Source of the DNA: Marinobacter halodurans
GTDB taxonomy: Bacteria > Pseudomonadota > Gammaproteobacteria > Pseudomonadales > Oleiphilaceae
NCBI RefSeq assembly: GCF_004327985.1
Contig: NZ_SJDL01000015.1
Span: forward strand, 36,972 to 100,971
DNA: 64,000 nt
Direction of reading: 5' to 3'
The notes beneath the pieces are model-generated. The model was not told where the DNA came from and made no database searches. It worked only from the letters and a program-made list of their open reading frames with translations. Made by a program: the position numbers and the translations under genes. The first letter of the stretch is position 1. Each line of letters starts with the position of its first letter. Positions 28,250-36,940 of this stretch are shown here, in pieces.

Positions 28250-29284
28250 TCAGTGGGTGTCGTCCCTGTCACGATCATGGCGTGCGGCCGTGGGCGCCAT
28301 GCCGTAGTAATCCCGGAAGCAGTTGCTGAAATGGCTGCTGCTGACGAACCCGCTTGCCAGGGCGATGTCGAGGATCGTCTTGTTGGTCTGCAGCAGCAGA
28401 CGGCGGGCGTGGACCAGTCTGAGCTCCAGGTAATGGCGTGATGGTGAGGTGTCCAGGTGAGTCTGGAACAGGCGTTCCATCTGGCGCCTCGAGATATCGG
28501 CGCACTCGGCCAGTTCGGCCAGGGACAGGGGTTCCTCGATGTTGGCGCGCATCAGGGCCAACAGCGTTTGCAGCGCCGGGGGGAAGGTTGGATCATCGCC
28601 CACGTTCAATGGCATCGGGCCGACCTGCTCAGCCACCTGGTCGCAGCTCAGAATCTCCCGGACGGCACGGACGATGTGGGCGTTATGCAGCATCTGGCCG
28701 ATCAGTTTCAGCATCATTTCCAGCGTACTGACCGGGCCGGCGCAGGTGGCGTAGGCGCCGTCGATCACATACGCATTGGTCGATACGCTGATGGTCGGGA
28801 AATGCTCCTTCACGTAAGCATGGTTGTCCGGATGCAACGCGCATTCCCGGCCGTTCAGCAGACCGGCTTGAGCCATCGCAATGCCACCGTTCCATAAACC
28901 GGCGATTCGGATACCCTGATGCTCTGCCGTCTTCAGGGTGTGCAGAAGTCGGGGCGCGACTTCAAGCGGGCTTCGATAGCCACCGCAGACGACCAGCATG
29001 TCGATCCGGCCCGAATCGAGCCTGAGATTTTCCAGCGTCGTACTGGTTGAGACTTCAATGCCCAGATCACTGAGAACGGTGCCAGAAGACACCCCGACCG
29101 TTAAGTGCTCAAACACCGGATCGGGCGTCACCAGATTGGTAGTGACGAGGGTATCGACTGCCGCCGTAAACGCGACCATGGAGAAGTGTTCCCGCAGGAT
29201 GAAGGCGATGCGTAGCGGCTTTTCGATCCCGGTGGCCCAGGGAGATAAGGGCGCCGGGGTATCAACGGAGTGGTCTTGCACCAT
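28250..29284 (-). CDS. GlxA-family AraC-type transcriptional regulator (SouR/GbdR-like)
   Basis: This 344-residue regulator has an N-terminal DJ-1/PfpI-like amidase-type domain (residues 20-200) and a C-terminal double helix-turn-helix AraC domain (SLAELAECADISRRQMERLF and the following TILDIALASGFVSSSHFSNCF). It sits between glyA and fdhA, where a sarcosine-responsive regulator would be expected. In Pseudomonas, SouR has the same architecture and controls sarcosine genes. That identity is an inference from context. It is distinct from the GbdR candidate at 34.6 kb. Confidence 0.82.
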   Translation of the reverse strand: MVQDHSVDTPAPLSPWATGIEKPLRIAFILREHFSMVAFTAAVDTLVTTNLVTPDPVFEHLTVGVSSGTVLSDLGIEVSTSTTLENLRLDSGRIDMLVVCGGYRSPLEVAPRLLHTLKTAEHQGIRIAGLWNGGIAMAQAGLLNGRECALHPDNHAYVKEHFPTISVSTNAYVIDGAYATCAGPVSTLEMMLKLIGQMLHNAHIVRAVREILSCDQVAEQVGPMPLNVGDDPTFPPALQTLLALMRANIEEPLSLAELAECADISRRQMERLFQTHLDTSPSRHYLELRLVHARRLLLQTNKTILDIALASGFVSSSHFSNCFRDYYGMAPTAARHDRDRDDTH

Positions 29285-29709
29285 GGTCGTTTCCAGTATG
29301 ACGCCGGGCCCGGGCCGGCCGCGTAAGAAGGTTGCGTGTACCGTATTTTTATTGGCTAATCAGTAAGATATTAATATAGCACAGCGCCGGCGGACAACGG
29401 TCCATTTCCGGGAATCCGCGGGAAATGGCCGGAACCGTCGGCCGGCACCGACGGCAAAATACCTTGGAATGGGCTCCTCTGACATCTCCCTGAAACGATT
29501 GTGGCGGTTGGGAAAGCGGCGCTTGTACTCGGGGATCCTGGCGTGTTGCACAATCATCAGAGGCGATATGGTTATAGAAAGCTGGCTGGTCACACCATGT
29601 CCAATGCGCGAAAGAATGTGTCGTATCCAGGCATGTGCTCTTTGAAAGGGTAACTAGAGTAGGAAAGGCACCCTTCCACTACAAAGCCCCACTAAAGAAG
29701 GAAGATACA
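29285..29709. other. Divergent intergenic region between the AraC regulator and fdhA
   Basis: These 425 bp hold no convincing gene. The left half contains an A/T-rich stretch near 29345-29380, probably the regulator's promoter. A CCGTCGG/CCGACGG hairpin follows near 29434-29455. The right half carries the fdhA operator and promoter. Confidence 0.6.
29598..29660 (+). promoter_or_regulatory. fdhA promoter with tandem TGTCG-like operator
   Basis: TGTCC (29598-29602) and TGTCG (29619-29623) are 21 bp apart, and a -10-like TAGAGT (29655-29660) follows 31 bp later. The layout matches soxB and glyA within one base. Confidence 0.5.
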
Positions 29710-30909
29710 ATGACCAGTAATGCATCCAACCGTGGCGTCGTCTATCAGGGCCCCGGCCATGTTTCCGTTGAATCCATTGCCTTTCCGCAGCTTGCTCTCG
29801 GCAACCGCCGCTGCGATCACGGCGTCATCCTCAAGGTACTGACCACCAATATCTGTGGTTCTGACCAGCACATGGTTCGCGGCCGAACGACCGCACCCCA
29901 GGGCTTGGTGCTCGGCCACGAAATCACCGGCCAGATCATCGAGTGCGGCCGGGATGTGGAGTTCCTCCGTGAGGGGGATATCGTCTCCGTACCGTTCAAC
30001 ATTGCCTGTGGCCGCTGCCGCAACTGCAAGGAAGGCAAGACCGGCATCTGCCTGAACGTCAATCCGGCACGCCCCGGCGCCGCCTATGGTTATGTCGATA
30101 TGGGCGGCTGGGTTGGTGGCCAGGCCGAGTATGTCATGGTGCCTTATGCCGACTTCAACCTGCTCAAGTTCCCGGATCCCGACCAGGCGATGGAGAAGAT
30201 CAAGGACCTGACGCTGCTGTCGGATATCTTCCCCACCGGTTTCCATGGCTGCGTGACCGCCGGCGTTGGGCCGGGTTCTACCGTCTATATTGCTGGCGCC
30301 GGGCCGGTCGGCCTCGCGGCAGCTGCCAGCGCCCGCCTGCTGGGTGCCGCCTGCGTGATCGTGGGCGACATGATCGACGAGCGGCTGCAACAGGCCCGCA
30401 GCTTTGGCTGCGAAACCATCGACCTGAAGCAGGATGCCGAGCTGCCGGAACTGCTTGAAGCGATCCTGGGTGAGCCGGAAGTGGACTGCTTCGTGGATTG
30501 TGTGGGCTTTGAGGCGCACGCTTGTGGCCATGACCACCACCATGAACAGCCTGCCACCGTGCTGAACTCCGCCATGCAGGTCACCCGGGCCGGCGGTGAA
30601 ATCGGCATTCCCGGCCTGTACGTGACGGAAGATCCCGGCGCGGCGGAAGCGGCGGCCCAGAAGGGTTCGCTTAGCATGCGCTTCGGCCTTGGCTGGGCGA
30701 AGTCCCACTCCTTCCACACAGGCCAGTGCCCGGTCATGCAATACCATCGTCAGTTGATGCAGGCCATCCTGTTCGAGCGCGTTGCCATTGCCGACGCCGT
30801 CAATGTGCAGATGATCAGCCTCGACCAGGCGCCCAAGGGCTATGCAGACTTCGACGGCGGCGCCGCCAAGAAGTTTGTCATTGATCCGCACGCTTCAGTT
30901 GCGGCCTGA
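29710..30909 (+). CDS. fdhA: Glutathione-independent formaldehyde dehydrogenase
   Basis: This 399-residue zinc MDR enzyme oxidises formaldehyde to formate with NAD and matches the Pseudomonas putida FdhA type. TTNICGSDQHMVRGR gives the catalytic-zinc Cys and His, CGRCRNCKEGKTGIC the structural zinc, and AGAGPVGLAAAASARLLG the Rossmann fold. The start is placed at MTSNASNRG because AAGAAGGAAG lies directly upstream; the frame is open 25 codons further. It would remove formaldehyde released by demethylation of betaine, dimethylglycine and sarcosine. Confidence 0.95.
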   Translation: MTSNASNRGVVYQGPGHVSVESIAFPQLALGNRRCDHGVILKVLTTNICGSDQHMVRGRTTAPQGLVLGHEITGQIIECGRDVEFLREGDIVSVPFNIACGRCRNCKEGKTGICLNVNPARPGAAYGYVDMGGWVGGQAEYVMVPYADFNLLKFPDPDQAMEKIKDLTLLSDIFPTGFHGCVTAGVGPGSTVYIAGAGPVGLAAAASARLLGAACVIVGDMIDERLQQARSFGCETIDLKQDAELPELLEAILGEPEVDCFVDCVGFEAHACGHDHHHEQPATVLNSAMQVTRAGGEIGIPGLYVTEDPGAAEAAAQKGSLSMRFGLGWAKSHSFHTGQCPVMQYHRQLMQAILFERVAIADAVNVQMISLDQAPKGYADFDGGAAKKFVIDPHASVAA

Positions 30910-31481
30910 TTAAGTCCCAACCAGTGCTCATTCATCGGCTCCCATGCGTCAGCATGGGAGCCGATGATGTATCCGATACTCCCCCCCCCCAAAAAAAAGA
31001 ACCATGACCTGTTCTGTCGCGTGCGCAACGGGCAGAGGGAAATGACTTTCCAATCGCAGTCCCTTGTACCGATTCAGCGGACGCCCTTCGTTGCTCCGGC
31101 AGCGGATATGGAACCAGGGTGCCTCTGATCAACTCCGCATGTTCTGGAAAGTGTAGCCGCAAGGCGTGGCTCGCCGGGAATGGTCTGGGCGGTATCCGGT
31201 CAGGAATCGCATCGCAGCCGATGCAGTCTTCAAAGCTCGCCCTACGGGTAATCGGAGCGAACCATGCTTGATGTGATGTAGAGCTGCAACGCTACGGTGG
31301 AGCGTGTCGATCAGCGCCTGGCCGATAGGAAGACAGGGGTGAATCTCATCGCCGCAAGCGGAGAGTTCGGTTGATCTGCTGGGTGGGGTCGTTCTCCGGG
31401 CGCGGGGCTGTTGCTCCACTCCGGCGTCAGGACTGATGCGCGCCGGGACTGTCGCCGCCGGCGCGCTTGTGATCGGAGTAT
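30910..31481. other. Gene-free stretch between fdhA and gbcA
   Basis: These 572 bp separate convergent fdhA and gbcA. Apart from the hairpin and the C10A8 tract, the only long frame (31129-31419, minus) codes for an Arg/Pro-rich product with no recognisable domain and no ribosome site, so I do not call it. It may be remnant DNA. Confidence 0.6.
30932..30967. terminator. 16-bp perfect hairpin after fdhA, followed by a C10A8 tract
   Basis: Arms 30932-30947 and 30952-30967 pair perfectly around GTCA. No T-run follows directly on the + strand; a run of ten C and eight A lies at 30981-30998. On the minus strand the A run would read as T before the hairpin, so it does not serve as a U-tract either. 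A strong structure that could still stop or protect the fdhA transcript. Confidence 0.55.
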
Positions 31482-32753
31482 TTAGAGGTTGTGGCGAGTC
31501 AGGTTCTTCAGGACAGTCTCGGCATACCAGTCCAGGAAATTGATGACCCCGAACTCATAGGTTTCGGAGTAGGGCCCGGGCTGATAGGCGGTGGAGTTGA
31601 TGCCCCGCTGGTTCTGTTCGGCCAGTTCCCGGTCCTGCTTGTTGGTCTGGTCCCAGACATAGCGCAGGCGGCTGACGTCATAGTCCACACCCTCGACGGC
31701 ATCCTTGTGAACCAGCCATTTGGTCGTCACCAGAGTCTTCTGCGCCGATACCGGTTGCACCATGAACACGATCACGTGATCGCTCTGCATGTGGTTCCAG
31801 GAGTTGGGGAGGTGGAGAATCCGCATTGAGCCCAGGTTCTGGTTCTGGATGCGTCCCAGCTTCTTGCTACAGGCTGGCTTGCCATCCATGGTCATGACCG
31901 CCGTGCCTTCCTTTAACGGCATCCGGACGATCCGGTTCTGCAGGCCGAACTCAACATGCTTGTGGGGGATACCCTCGCGGTCCCATTCTGCGGCCTGGCG
32001 TGCGTAATACTCCTTGAACTCGGGGGTTGCCCGGGGGTCGGTGGTATCGTCCCACTCCAGTAGCGTCCGCAGTAACTCGGGATGGGAGCCGGAGCAGTGA
32101 TAGCATTCCCGGTTGTTCTCGATGACCAGCTTCCAGTTGGCATTCTCTTCGAGTGTCGACTCGGCGGCCACCTTGGCGTTTTCCATGTCGTAGGGATCCA
32201 TGTAGGAATCCAGTGCCGTCAGGTAGTCGTCGATCTCGGGGGGCTCGCCTTCGGCGAGGCAGACATAGATAAACCCACCGGCAGTCTCGCAATGAGCCGG
32301 TTTCAGGCCGAATTCGCTCTTGTCGAAGTTGTCGCCCATTTCCGTGCCGGCATAGAGCAGGTTGCCTTTCAGGTCGTAGGTCCACTGGTGGTAGGGGCAG
32401 GTGAGGTTGGCAACCAGCCCTTTATTCGCGGTACAGACGCGCGATCCCCGGTGGCGGCAGACGTTATGGAAGGCCCGCACCTGATTGTCCCGGTCCCGGA
32501 CGATCAACACCGGATTCTGGCCGATCTCGACGGTCATGTACGCGCCGGGTTTGGGGACCTCGCACGTCATGCCTACGAATAGCCATTCCTTCATGAAGAC
32601 TTCTTCCATGTCAATGCGGAAGAGGAAGGGGTCGTTATAAAGCGCTTGGGGCAGGGAAAGCTGACGGGAGCGTTCATTCAGCGTATGATCCATATCCCGC
32701 CGGGCATCCTCGATATTGCTGTACTTCATGTTGAGCAGGTCGTGTTCGGTCAT
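31482..32753 (-). CDS. gbcA: Glycine betaine demethylase, Rieske oxygenase subunit GbcA
   Basis: This 423-residue Rieske non-haem iron oxygenase removes one methyl of glycine betaine, giving dimethylglycine and formaldehyde. Rieske ligands are C99, H101, C119 and H122. The mononuclear iron His pair lies in NRECYHCSGSHPEL near residue 215. It is divergent from gbcB, its reductase, as in Pseudomonas. The frame has an alternative internal start at MKYSN, but the first ATG suits the family length. Confidence 0.95.
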   Translation of the reverse strand: MTEHDLLNMKYSNIEDARRDMDHTLNERSRQLSLPQALYNDPFLFRIDMEEVFMKEWLFVGMTCEVPKPGAYMTVEIGQNPVLIVRDRDNQVRAFHNVCRHRGSRVCTANKGLVANLTCPYHQWTYDLKGNLLYAGTEMGDNFDKSEFGLKPAHCETAGGFIYVCLAEGEPPEIDDYLTALDSYMDPYDMENAKVAAESTLEENANWKLVIENNRECYHCSGSHPELLRTLLEWDDTTDPRATPEFKEYYARQAAEWDREGIPHKHVEFGLQNRIVRMPLKEGTAVMTMDGKPACSKKLGRIQNQNLGSMRILHLPNSWNHMQSDHVIVFMVQPVSAQKTLVTTKWLVHKDAVEGVDYDVSRLRYVWDQTNKQDRELAEQNQRGINSTAYQPGPYSETYEFGVINFLDWYAETVLKNLTRHNL

Positions 32754-32827
32754 TGCGGTGTTTCCTCAATCTGGTGGAACTCAGCACGTGCCGTGGTATG
32801 CCCCCGGCGCGGGAATGTCGGTAGTCC

Positions 32828-32891
32828 ATTCTCGAATGGAGGTGTCTACGTCAGTTGTCCGTTTACGACATCGTCCGCTATTTATTCGACT
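32828..32891 (-). promoter_or_regulatory. gbcA promoter with tandem TGTCG-like operator
   Basis: On the minus strand AGTCG (32887-32891) and TGTCG (32866-32870) are 21 bp apart and GAGAAT (32828-32833) follows 32 bp later in the -10 position. The proximal half-site is also one arm of a 10-bp inverted repeat shared with the gbcB side. Confidence 0.5.
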
Positions 32892-32927
32892 CCGTCACGG
32901 GGCGGAGGGGAGGGGCGGGGCAGAGGT

Positions 32928-32991
32928 TGGAGAAGTTGATCAAGTTCATGTCGTAAATGGCTAACCTGAGGGGCCCGGATTTCCCCAAAAT
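32928..32991 (+). promoter_or_regulatory. gbcB promoter with TGTCG operator
   Basis: TGTCG at 32949-32953 lies 32 bp before CAAAAT (32986-32991), the same spacing as in the other betaine promoters. The distal half-site TGGAG (32928-32932) is weak. ATGTCGTAAA (32948-32957) is the exact inverse of TTTACGACAT (32862-32871) in the gbcA promoter. Confidence 0.5.
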
Positions 32992-33042
32992 GAATTTGCA
33001 GCCAACCACGGGTGCCATTCATCGATGTTGGAGATACGATCC

Positions 33043-34170
33043 ATGACCAGTGTTACCGAAGCCACTGATCCCTCTACCCAGTTCCACGCGCTCAACACCC
33101 GGGTGTGGGCGAATGGCCGTCACCTGGTCCGATGTGTCCGGGTTATCCAGGAAACATGGGACGTGAAGACGTTCTGCTTTAACGCTGAGCAGTCCATCAT
33201 GTTCTTCTTTAAGCCGGGACAGTTCGTCACCCTTGAGTTGGACATTGAGGGTGAACAAGTCATGCGTTCCTACACGATCTCAAGTTCGCCCTCTGTGCCT
33301 TACAGCTTCTCCATTACCGTGAAGAGGGTGCCGGGCGGCTACGTTTCCAACTGGCTGCACGACAATCTCAAGGAAAATGATGAGCTGGCGGTCCACGGGC
33401 CGGTAGGCAACTTCAACTGCATCGATCACTCCTCCGAAAAGGTGCTGCTCCTCTCAGGCGGAGTGGGCATCACGCCCATGATGTCGATGGCGCGATGGTT
33501 CTTCGATACCAATGCCGATGTCGATATTACGTTCATTCACAGCGCCCGTACGCCCAAGGACATCATCTTCGGGCGGGAGCTCGAGCACATGTGCTCGCGG
33601 GTCCCCAATTTAAATCTCAGCATCATCTGCGAGCGCACCGAGATCGGGCAGGCATGGAATGGCTACCGGGGCTTTTTGGACGAGGCCAAACTGAGAATGG
33701 TGGCGCCGGACTTCATGGGGCGGCGAATTTTCTGCTGCGGCCCGACGCCCTATATGCGAGCGGTCAAGAATCTCCTGATCGAGAACGGGTTCGACATGGA
33801 TTACTACCATGAGGAATCGTTCGGAGCCACACCCGAAGGTGCCAGCCAGGATGCTCTCGAACAGGCCGAGCTCGCAGTCAAGCAGGCCGAGGAAATCAAG
33901 GATGCGGATACCTTCACCGTTGATTTCCAGGCGTCCGGCATGAGCATCCAGGTGCTGCCCGGCGAAACCGTTCATGCCGCTGCCAGCCGGCTGGGGCTGA
34001 ATATTCCGAAGGCCTGCGGTGTTGGAATCTGCGGCACTTGTAAGGTGATGAAGACCTCGGGCGAGGTGGATATCCGGCACAACGGTGGTATCACTGAAGA
34101 AGATCTGAGTGAGGGCTATATCCTTTCCTGCTGCAGTACTCCGCTGTCCGATCTGTGTATCGACGGATAG
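33043..34170 (+). CDS. gbcB: Glycine betaine demethylase reductase subunit GbcB
   Basis: This 375-residue electron donor to GbcA has an FAD-binding domain (RSYTISSSP near residue 80), an NAD-binding domain (LLLSGGVGITPMMSMARW near residue 140) and a C-terminal plant-type 2Fe-2S ferredoxin domain (CGVGICGTCKV, with the last Cys in SCCSTP). The start MTSVTE is chosen over the ATG at 33025 because GGAG lies nine bases upstream of it. Confidence 0.94.
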   Translation: MTSVTEATDPSTQFHALNTRVWANGRHLVRCVRVIQETWDVKTFCFNAEQSIMFFFKPGQFVTLELDIEGEQVMRSYTISSSPSVPYSFSITVKRVPGGYVSNWLHDNLKENDELAVHGPVGNFNCIDHSSEKVLLLSGGVGITPMMSMARWFFDTNADVDITFIHSARTPKDIIFGRELEHMCSRVPNLNLSIICERTEIGQAWNGYRGFLDEAKLRMVAPDFMGRRIFCCGPTPYMRAVKNLLIENGFDMDYYHEESFGATPEGASQDALEQAELAVKQAEEIKDADTFTVDFQASGMSIQVLPGETVHAAASRLGLNIPKACGVGICGTCKVMKTSGEVDIRHNGGITEEDLSEGYILSCCSTPLSDLCIDG

Positions 34171-34609
34171 CTGTTGGTTAGACCTTGGTCTAGCCAGCCC
34201 CCTCTTGCCTTTTGCGGGCCGTCGGCGTTGTCGACGGTTCTGCAACCCCTGTGTCGCTTTTAGGTCATAAATACCAGTCAATGCGACGCTTTTGAACTGT
34301 TGCGTGCTCGTTGCTGGTCGTAATATGTTCGCTAATCCAGCGCGGCAAATCGTCGCATAAGTACCAATACGACTGGCGAAAGCTGGAACAGAAACTGCTA
34401 ACAAGAATCGAGGCTGAGAGTGCCCAGGCGGCTATACGGACGCCGGCAGCATTCTCATGACTCGCACGAGAGATTCAGGGAGCGCCCCAGGTGTGACTTC
34501 GTCATCCGCAGATCCGCCAGGGCGAAAAAAGTGGTTAGTCGACCCGAGCTCCGTTCGGCCCCCGCTGACCAAAGGGACCGTAAGAATGACAGTAATGAGG
34601 GGTTAATCG
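34171..34609. other. Intergenic region upstream of gbdR
   Basis: These 439 bp hold no gene. TAGACC-TT-GGTCTA at 34179-34192 is a short perfect palindrome just after gbcB. Two TGTCG copies (34229 and 34252) are 23 bp apart, not the 21 seen elsewhere, and no good -10 follows at the expected place. A long leader precedes gbdR. Confidence 0.6.
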
Positions 34610-35755
34610 ATGAGAGAGAATGCTGTTTCTCAAGAGAAAACAGTTGGTAAAGAACCGTACCGGGTTGGTTTTCTGCTAATCAACAACTTCACTCTGGTTG
34701 CCCTGGCGTCGGCGATTGATCCGTTGCGCATGGCTAACCAGTTGACCAGTAAAGAGCTTTATGCATGGCAGCTACTGTCCCGGGATGGCCAAGCGGTGAA
34801 AGCCAGCGACGGCATTTCAATCTCTCCGGATGGATCCATTGAAGAACGAAAGGCGTTCGACATTGTCATTGTGGTTGGGGGTGTCGATATCACCCGCAGC
34901 TTCGGTTCCAAGGAAGTGCACTGGCTCCAGGTCCAGGCACAGAAAAAGGTCCTGCTTGGTGCGGTGTGCACCGGCGCCTATGTCCTGGCAAGCGGCGGCT
35001 TGCTTGATGGGTACAATTGCAGTGCTCACTGGGAGTGTCTTGCTTCGCTGCAGGAGCGCTTCCCGCGGGTACAATGCACGAACCATCTGTACACGCTTGA
35101 CAGGGACCGCATGACCTGTACGGGCGGCAGTGTGCCGATGGACATGATGCTCAGCATGATCACGCGCCAGCATGGCAAGGCCCTGGCCAATGCCATCTGC
35201 GACATGTTTGTCTGTGACCGGGTGCGTCCGGATAACGAAACCCAGCGCACCCCCCTGCGGCGGCTGCTGGTGACCGCCCAGCCCAAGCTGGCAGAGGTCA
35301 CCGAACTGATGGATGCCAACATCGAGGAGCCCATCGAGCTTGAGGAACTCGCCAGCTTCGTCGGCATTTCCCGGCGGCAGTTGGAGCGTCTCTTCCTCAA
35401 GCACTTCAATTGTACTCCCTCACGTTACTACCTGAAGTTGCGACTCGACCGGGCGCGGCAACTGCTCAAGCAGACCACGTACTCGATCATCGAAGTCGCT
35501 TCCATGTGTGGTTTCGTGTCGGCGCCCCATTTCAGCCGCTGTTACCGCAAGTACATTGGGGTTTCTCCCAAGGAAGAGCGGGCCGCGGTCTGGTCTTTCA
35601 AGCGTCTGGAATCCACCGGGGGGGCGGCGGTAGAGGCGTTGCCAAGCTCGTCCAATGCTGCTTTACGGTTGGCGCAGGCTGAACCGTCGTACGGGGCTGT
35701 CAGCTTTATGTTCGATCCGTTGCCGTTTGGCGATGCGGTGGCCGCTTCCGGTTGA
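34610..35755 (+). CDS. gbdR: AraC-family activator of glycine betaine catabolism, GbdR
   Basis: This 381-residue GlxA-type regulator has a DJ-1/PfpI-like sensor domain (residues 18-190, with GAVCTGAYVLASGGLLDG near residue 120) and a C-terminal AraC domain (ELEELASFVGISRRQLERLF; SIIEVASMCGFVSAPHFSRCY). Length and position between gbcB and the dgc operon fit GbdR, which in Pseudomonas senses betaine and dimethylglycine and activates gbc, dgc and sox genes. The start has GAGGGG nine bases upstream. A strong terminator follows. Confidence 0.88.
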   Translation: MRENAVSQEKTVGKEPYRVGFLLINNFTLVALASAIDPLRMANQLTSKELYAWQLLSRDGQAVKASDGISISPDGSIEERKAFDIVIVVGGVDITRSFGSKEVHWLQVQAQKKVLLGAVCTGAYVLASGGLLDGYNCSAHWECLASLQERFPRVQCTNHLYTLDRDRMTCTGGSVPMDMMLSMITRQHGKALANAICDMFVCDRVRPDNETQRTPLRRLLVTAQPKLAEVTELMDANIEEPIELEELASFVGISRRQLERLFLKHFNCTPSRYYLKLRLDRARQLLKQTTYSIIEVASMCGFVSAPHFSRCYRKYIGVSPKEERAAVWSFKRLESTGGAAVEALPSSSNAALRLAQAEPSYGAVSFMFDPLPFGDAVAASG

Positions 35756-35780
35756 TCGATCGGATCCTGGCTTGATCCAG

Positions 35781-35804
35781 AAAAGGGGCTTCGGCCCCTT
35801 TTTT
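35781..35804 (+). terminator. Rho-independent terminator of gbdR
   Basis: AAAAGGGGC, loop TTCG, GCCCCTTTT followed by TT: a 9-bp stem with UUCG loop and T-tract 25 bp after the stop. Confidence 0.9.
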
Positions 35805-35858
35805 GTTGGCCGCGATTCTCCCGTCTTGCGTCGCGCTCCGACAAGTAAAGGTCCTGGC

Positions 35859-35922
35859 TGCCGATTTTGGTGTTCGCACTGTCGCTTCCAGTGAATTTGG
35901 CGGCATAGGCCATGGATACACT
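35859..35922 (+). promoter_or_regulatory. dgc operon promoter with tandem TGTCG-like operator
   Basis: TGCCG (35859-35863) and TGTCG (35880-35884) are 21 bp apart, and TACACT (35917-35922) follows 32 bp later in the -10 position, 39 bp before the first ATG. Confidence 0.6.
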
Positions 35923-35960
35923 GCATCTATGGTCAATTAACCAGTCACCGGGGTGCCAAC

Positions 35961-36938
35961 ATGAACGCAACCGAATTGCACCAGGATTCCATCGTTATCG
36001 ATGGTCTCATTATTGCCAAATGGGGCCGTGAACTGTTCGAGGATATGCACAGAGGCCAACTGACGGCCGCCAACTGCACCGTGTCCGTCTGGGAGGATTT
36101 CCAGGCCACGGTCGACAACATCGTTGCGGTAAACGAGCTGATCGAGGCCAACAGCGATCTGGTCATGAAAGTCCGTACCACGGCCGATATCCGCAAGGCC
36201 AAGGATTTGGGCAAGACCGGCATCATCATGGGGTTCCAGAACGCTCACGCCTTTGAGGATCAGTTGGGTTATATCCAGATTTTCAAGGACCTCGGGGTCG
36301 GTGTCGTGCAGATGTGCTACAACACCCAGAACCTCATCGGTACCGGTTGTTACGAGCGCGACGGCGGCCTGTCCGGCTTCGGCCGGGAAGTGGTTGCAGA
36401 GATGAACCGCGTCGGCATCATGTGCGATCTGTCCCATGTGGGGAGCAAGACGTCCGAGGAGGTCATCCTCGAGTCGAAAATGCCGGTCTGCTATTCCCAC
36501 TGCCTGCCCTCCGGCCTCAAGGAGCATCCGCGCAACAAGTCCGATGACGAGCTCCGGTTTATCGCCGAGCGGGGCGGTTTTGTGGGCGTCACCATGTTCA
36601 CGCCGTTCCTCAAGAGAGGGGCTGACGCCACCATCGACGACTACATCGAGGCCATCGCCTACGTCATCGACATCGTCGGTGAGGACCAGGTGGGGATCGG
36701 CACGGACTTTACCCAGGGCCAGGACAAGGCCTTCTTCGACTGGTTGACTCACGACAAGGGCTACGCCCGCAGCCTCACCGAGTTCGGCAAGATCGTGAAC
36801 CCTGAGGGTATCCGCACTATCGGTGAGTTTCCGAATCTGACTGCAGCGCTGTTGCGCAATGGTTTTTCCGAGGAAGTGACCCGGAAAATCATGGGCGAGA
36901 ACTGGCTGCGCGTTCTCAACCAGGTCTGGGGGGAATAA
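35961..36938 (+). CDS. Renal dipeptidase-family metallohydrolase of the dgc operon
   Basis: This 325-residue TIM-barrel protein belongs to the membrane dipeptidase family. DLSHVGSKTSEEVI near residue 157 and CYSHC near residue 177 supply His ligands, and GIGTDFTQG near residue 250 supplies the late Asp. The early HxD metal pair of classical dipeptidases (usually near residue 20) reads IDGLI here, so one metal site may be altered. The same gene stands upstream of dgcAB in Pseudomonas. Its part in dimethylglycine use is not established. Confidence 0.85.
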   Translation: MNATELHQDSIVIDGLIIAKWGRELFEDMHRGQLTAANCTVSVWEDFQATVDNIVAVNELIEANSDLVMKVRTTADIRKAKDLGKTGIIMGFQNAHAFEDQLGYIQIFKDLGVGVVQMCYNTQNLIGTGCYERDGGLSGFGREVVAEMNRVGIMCDLSHVGSKTSEEVILESKMPVCYSHCLPSGLKEHPRNKSDDELRFIAERGGFVGVTMFTPFLKRGADATIDDYIEAIAYVIDIVGEDQVGIGTDFTQGQDKAFFDWLTHDKGYARSLTEFGKIVNPEGIRTIGEFPNLTAALLRNGFSEEVTRKIMGENWLRVLNQVWGE

Positions 36939-36940
36939 CC

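Noticed and set aside
31129..31419. Possible 96-residue protein between fdhA and gbcA
   Set aside because: There is no ribosome site or recognisable domain, and the composition is what out-of-frame GC-rich DNA gives.
34229..34256. gbdR autoregulatory TGTCG pair
   Set aside because: The two copies are 23 bp apart rather than 21, and no -10-like hexamer lies at the expected distance.
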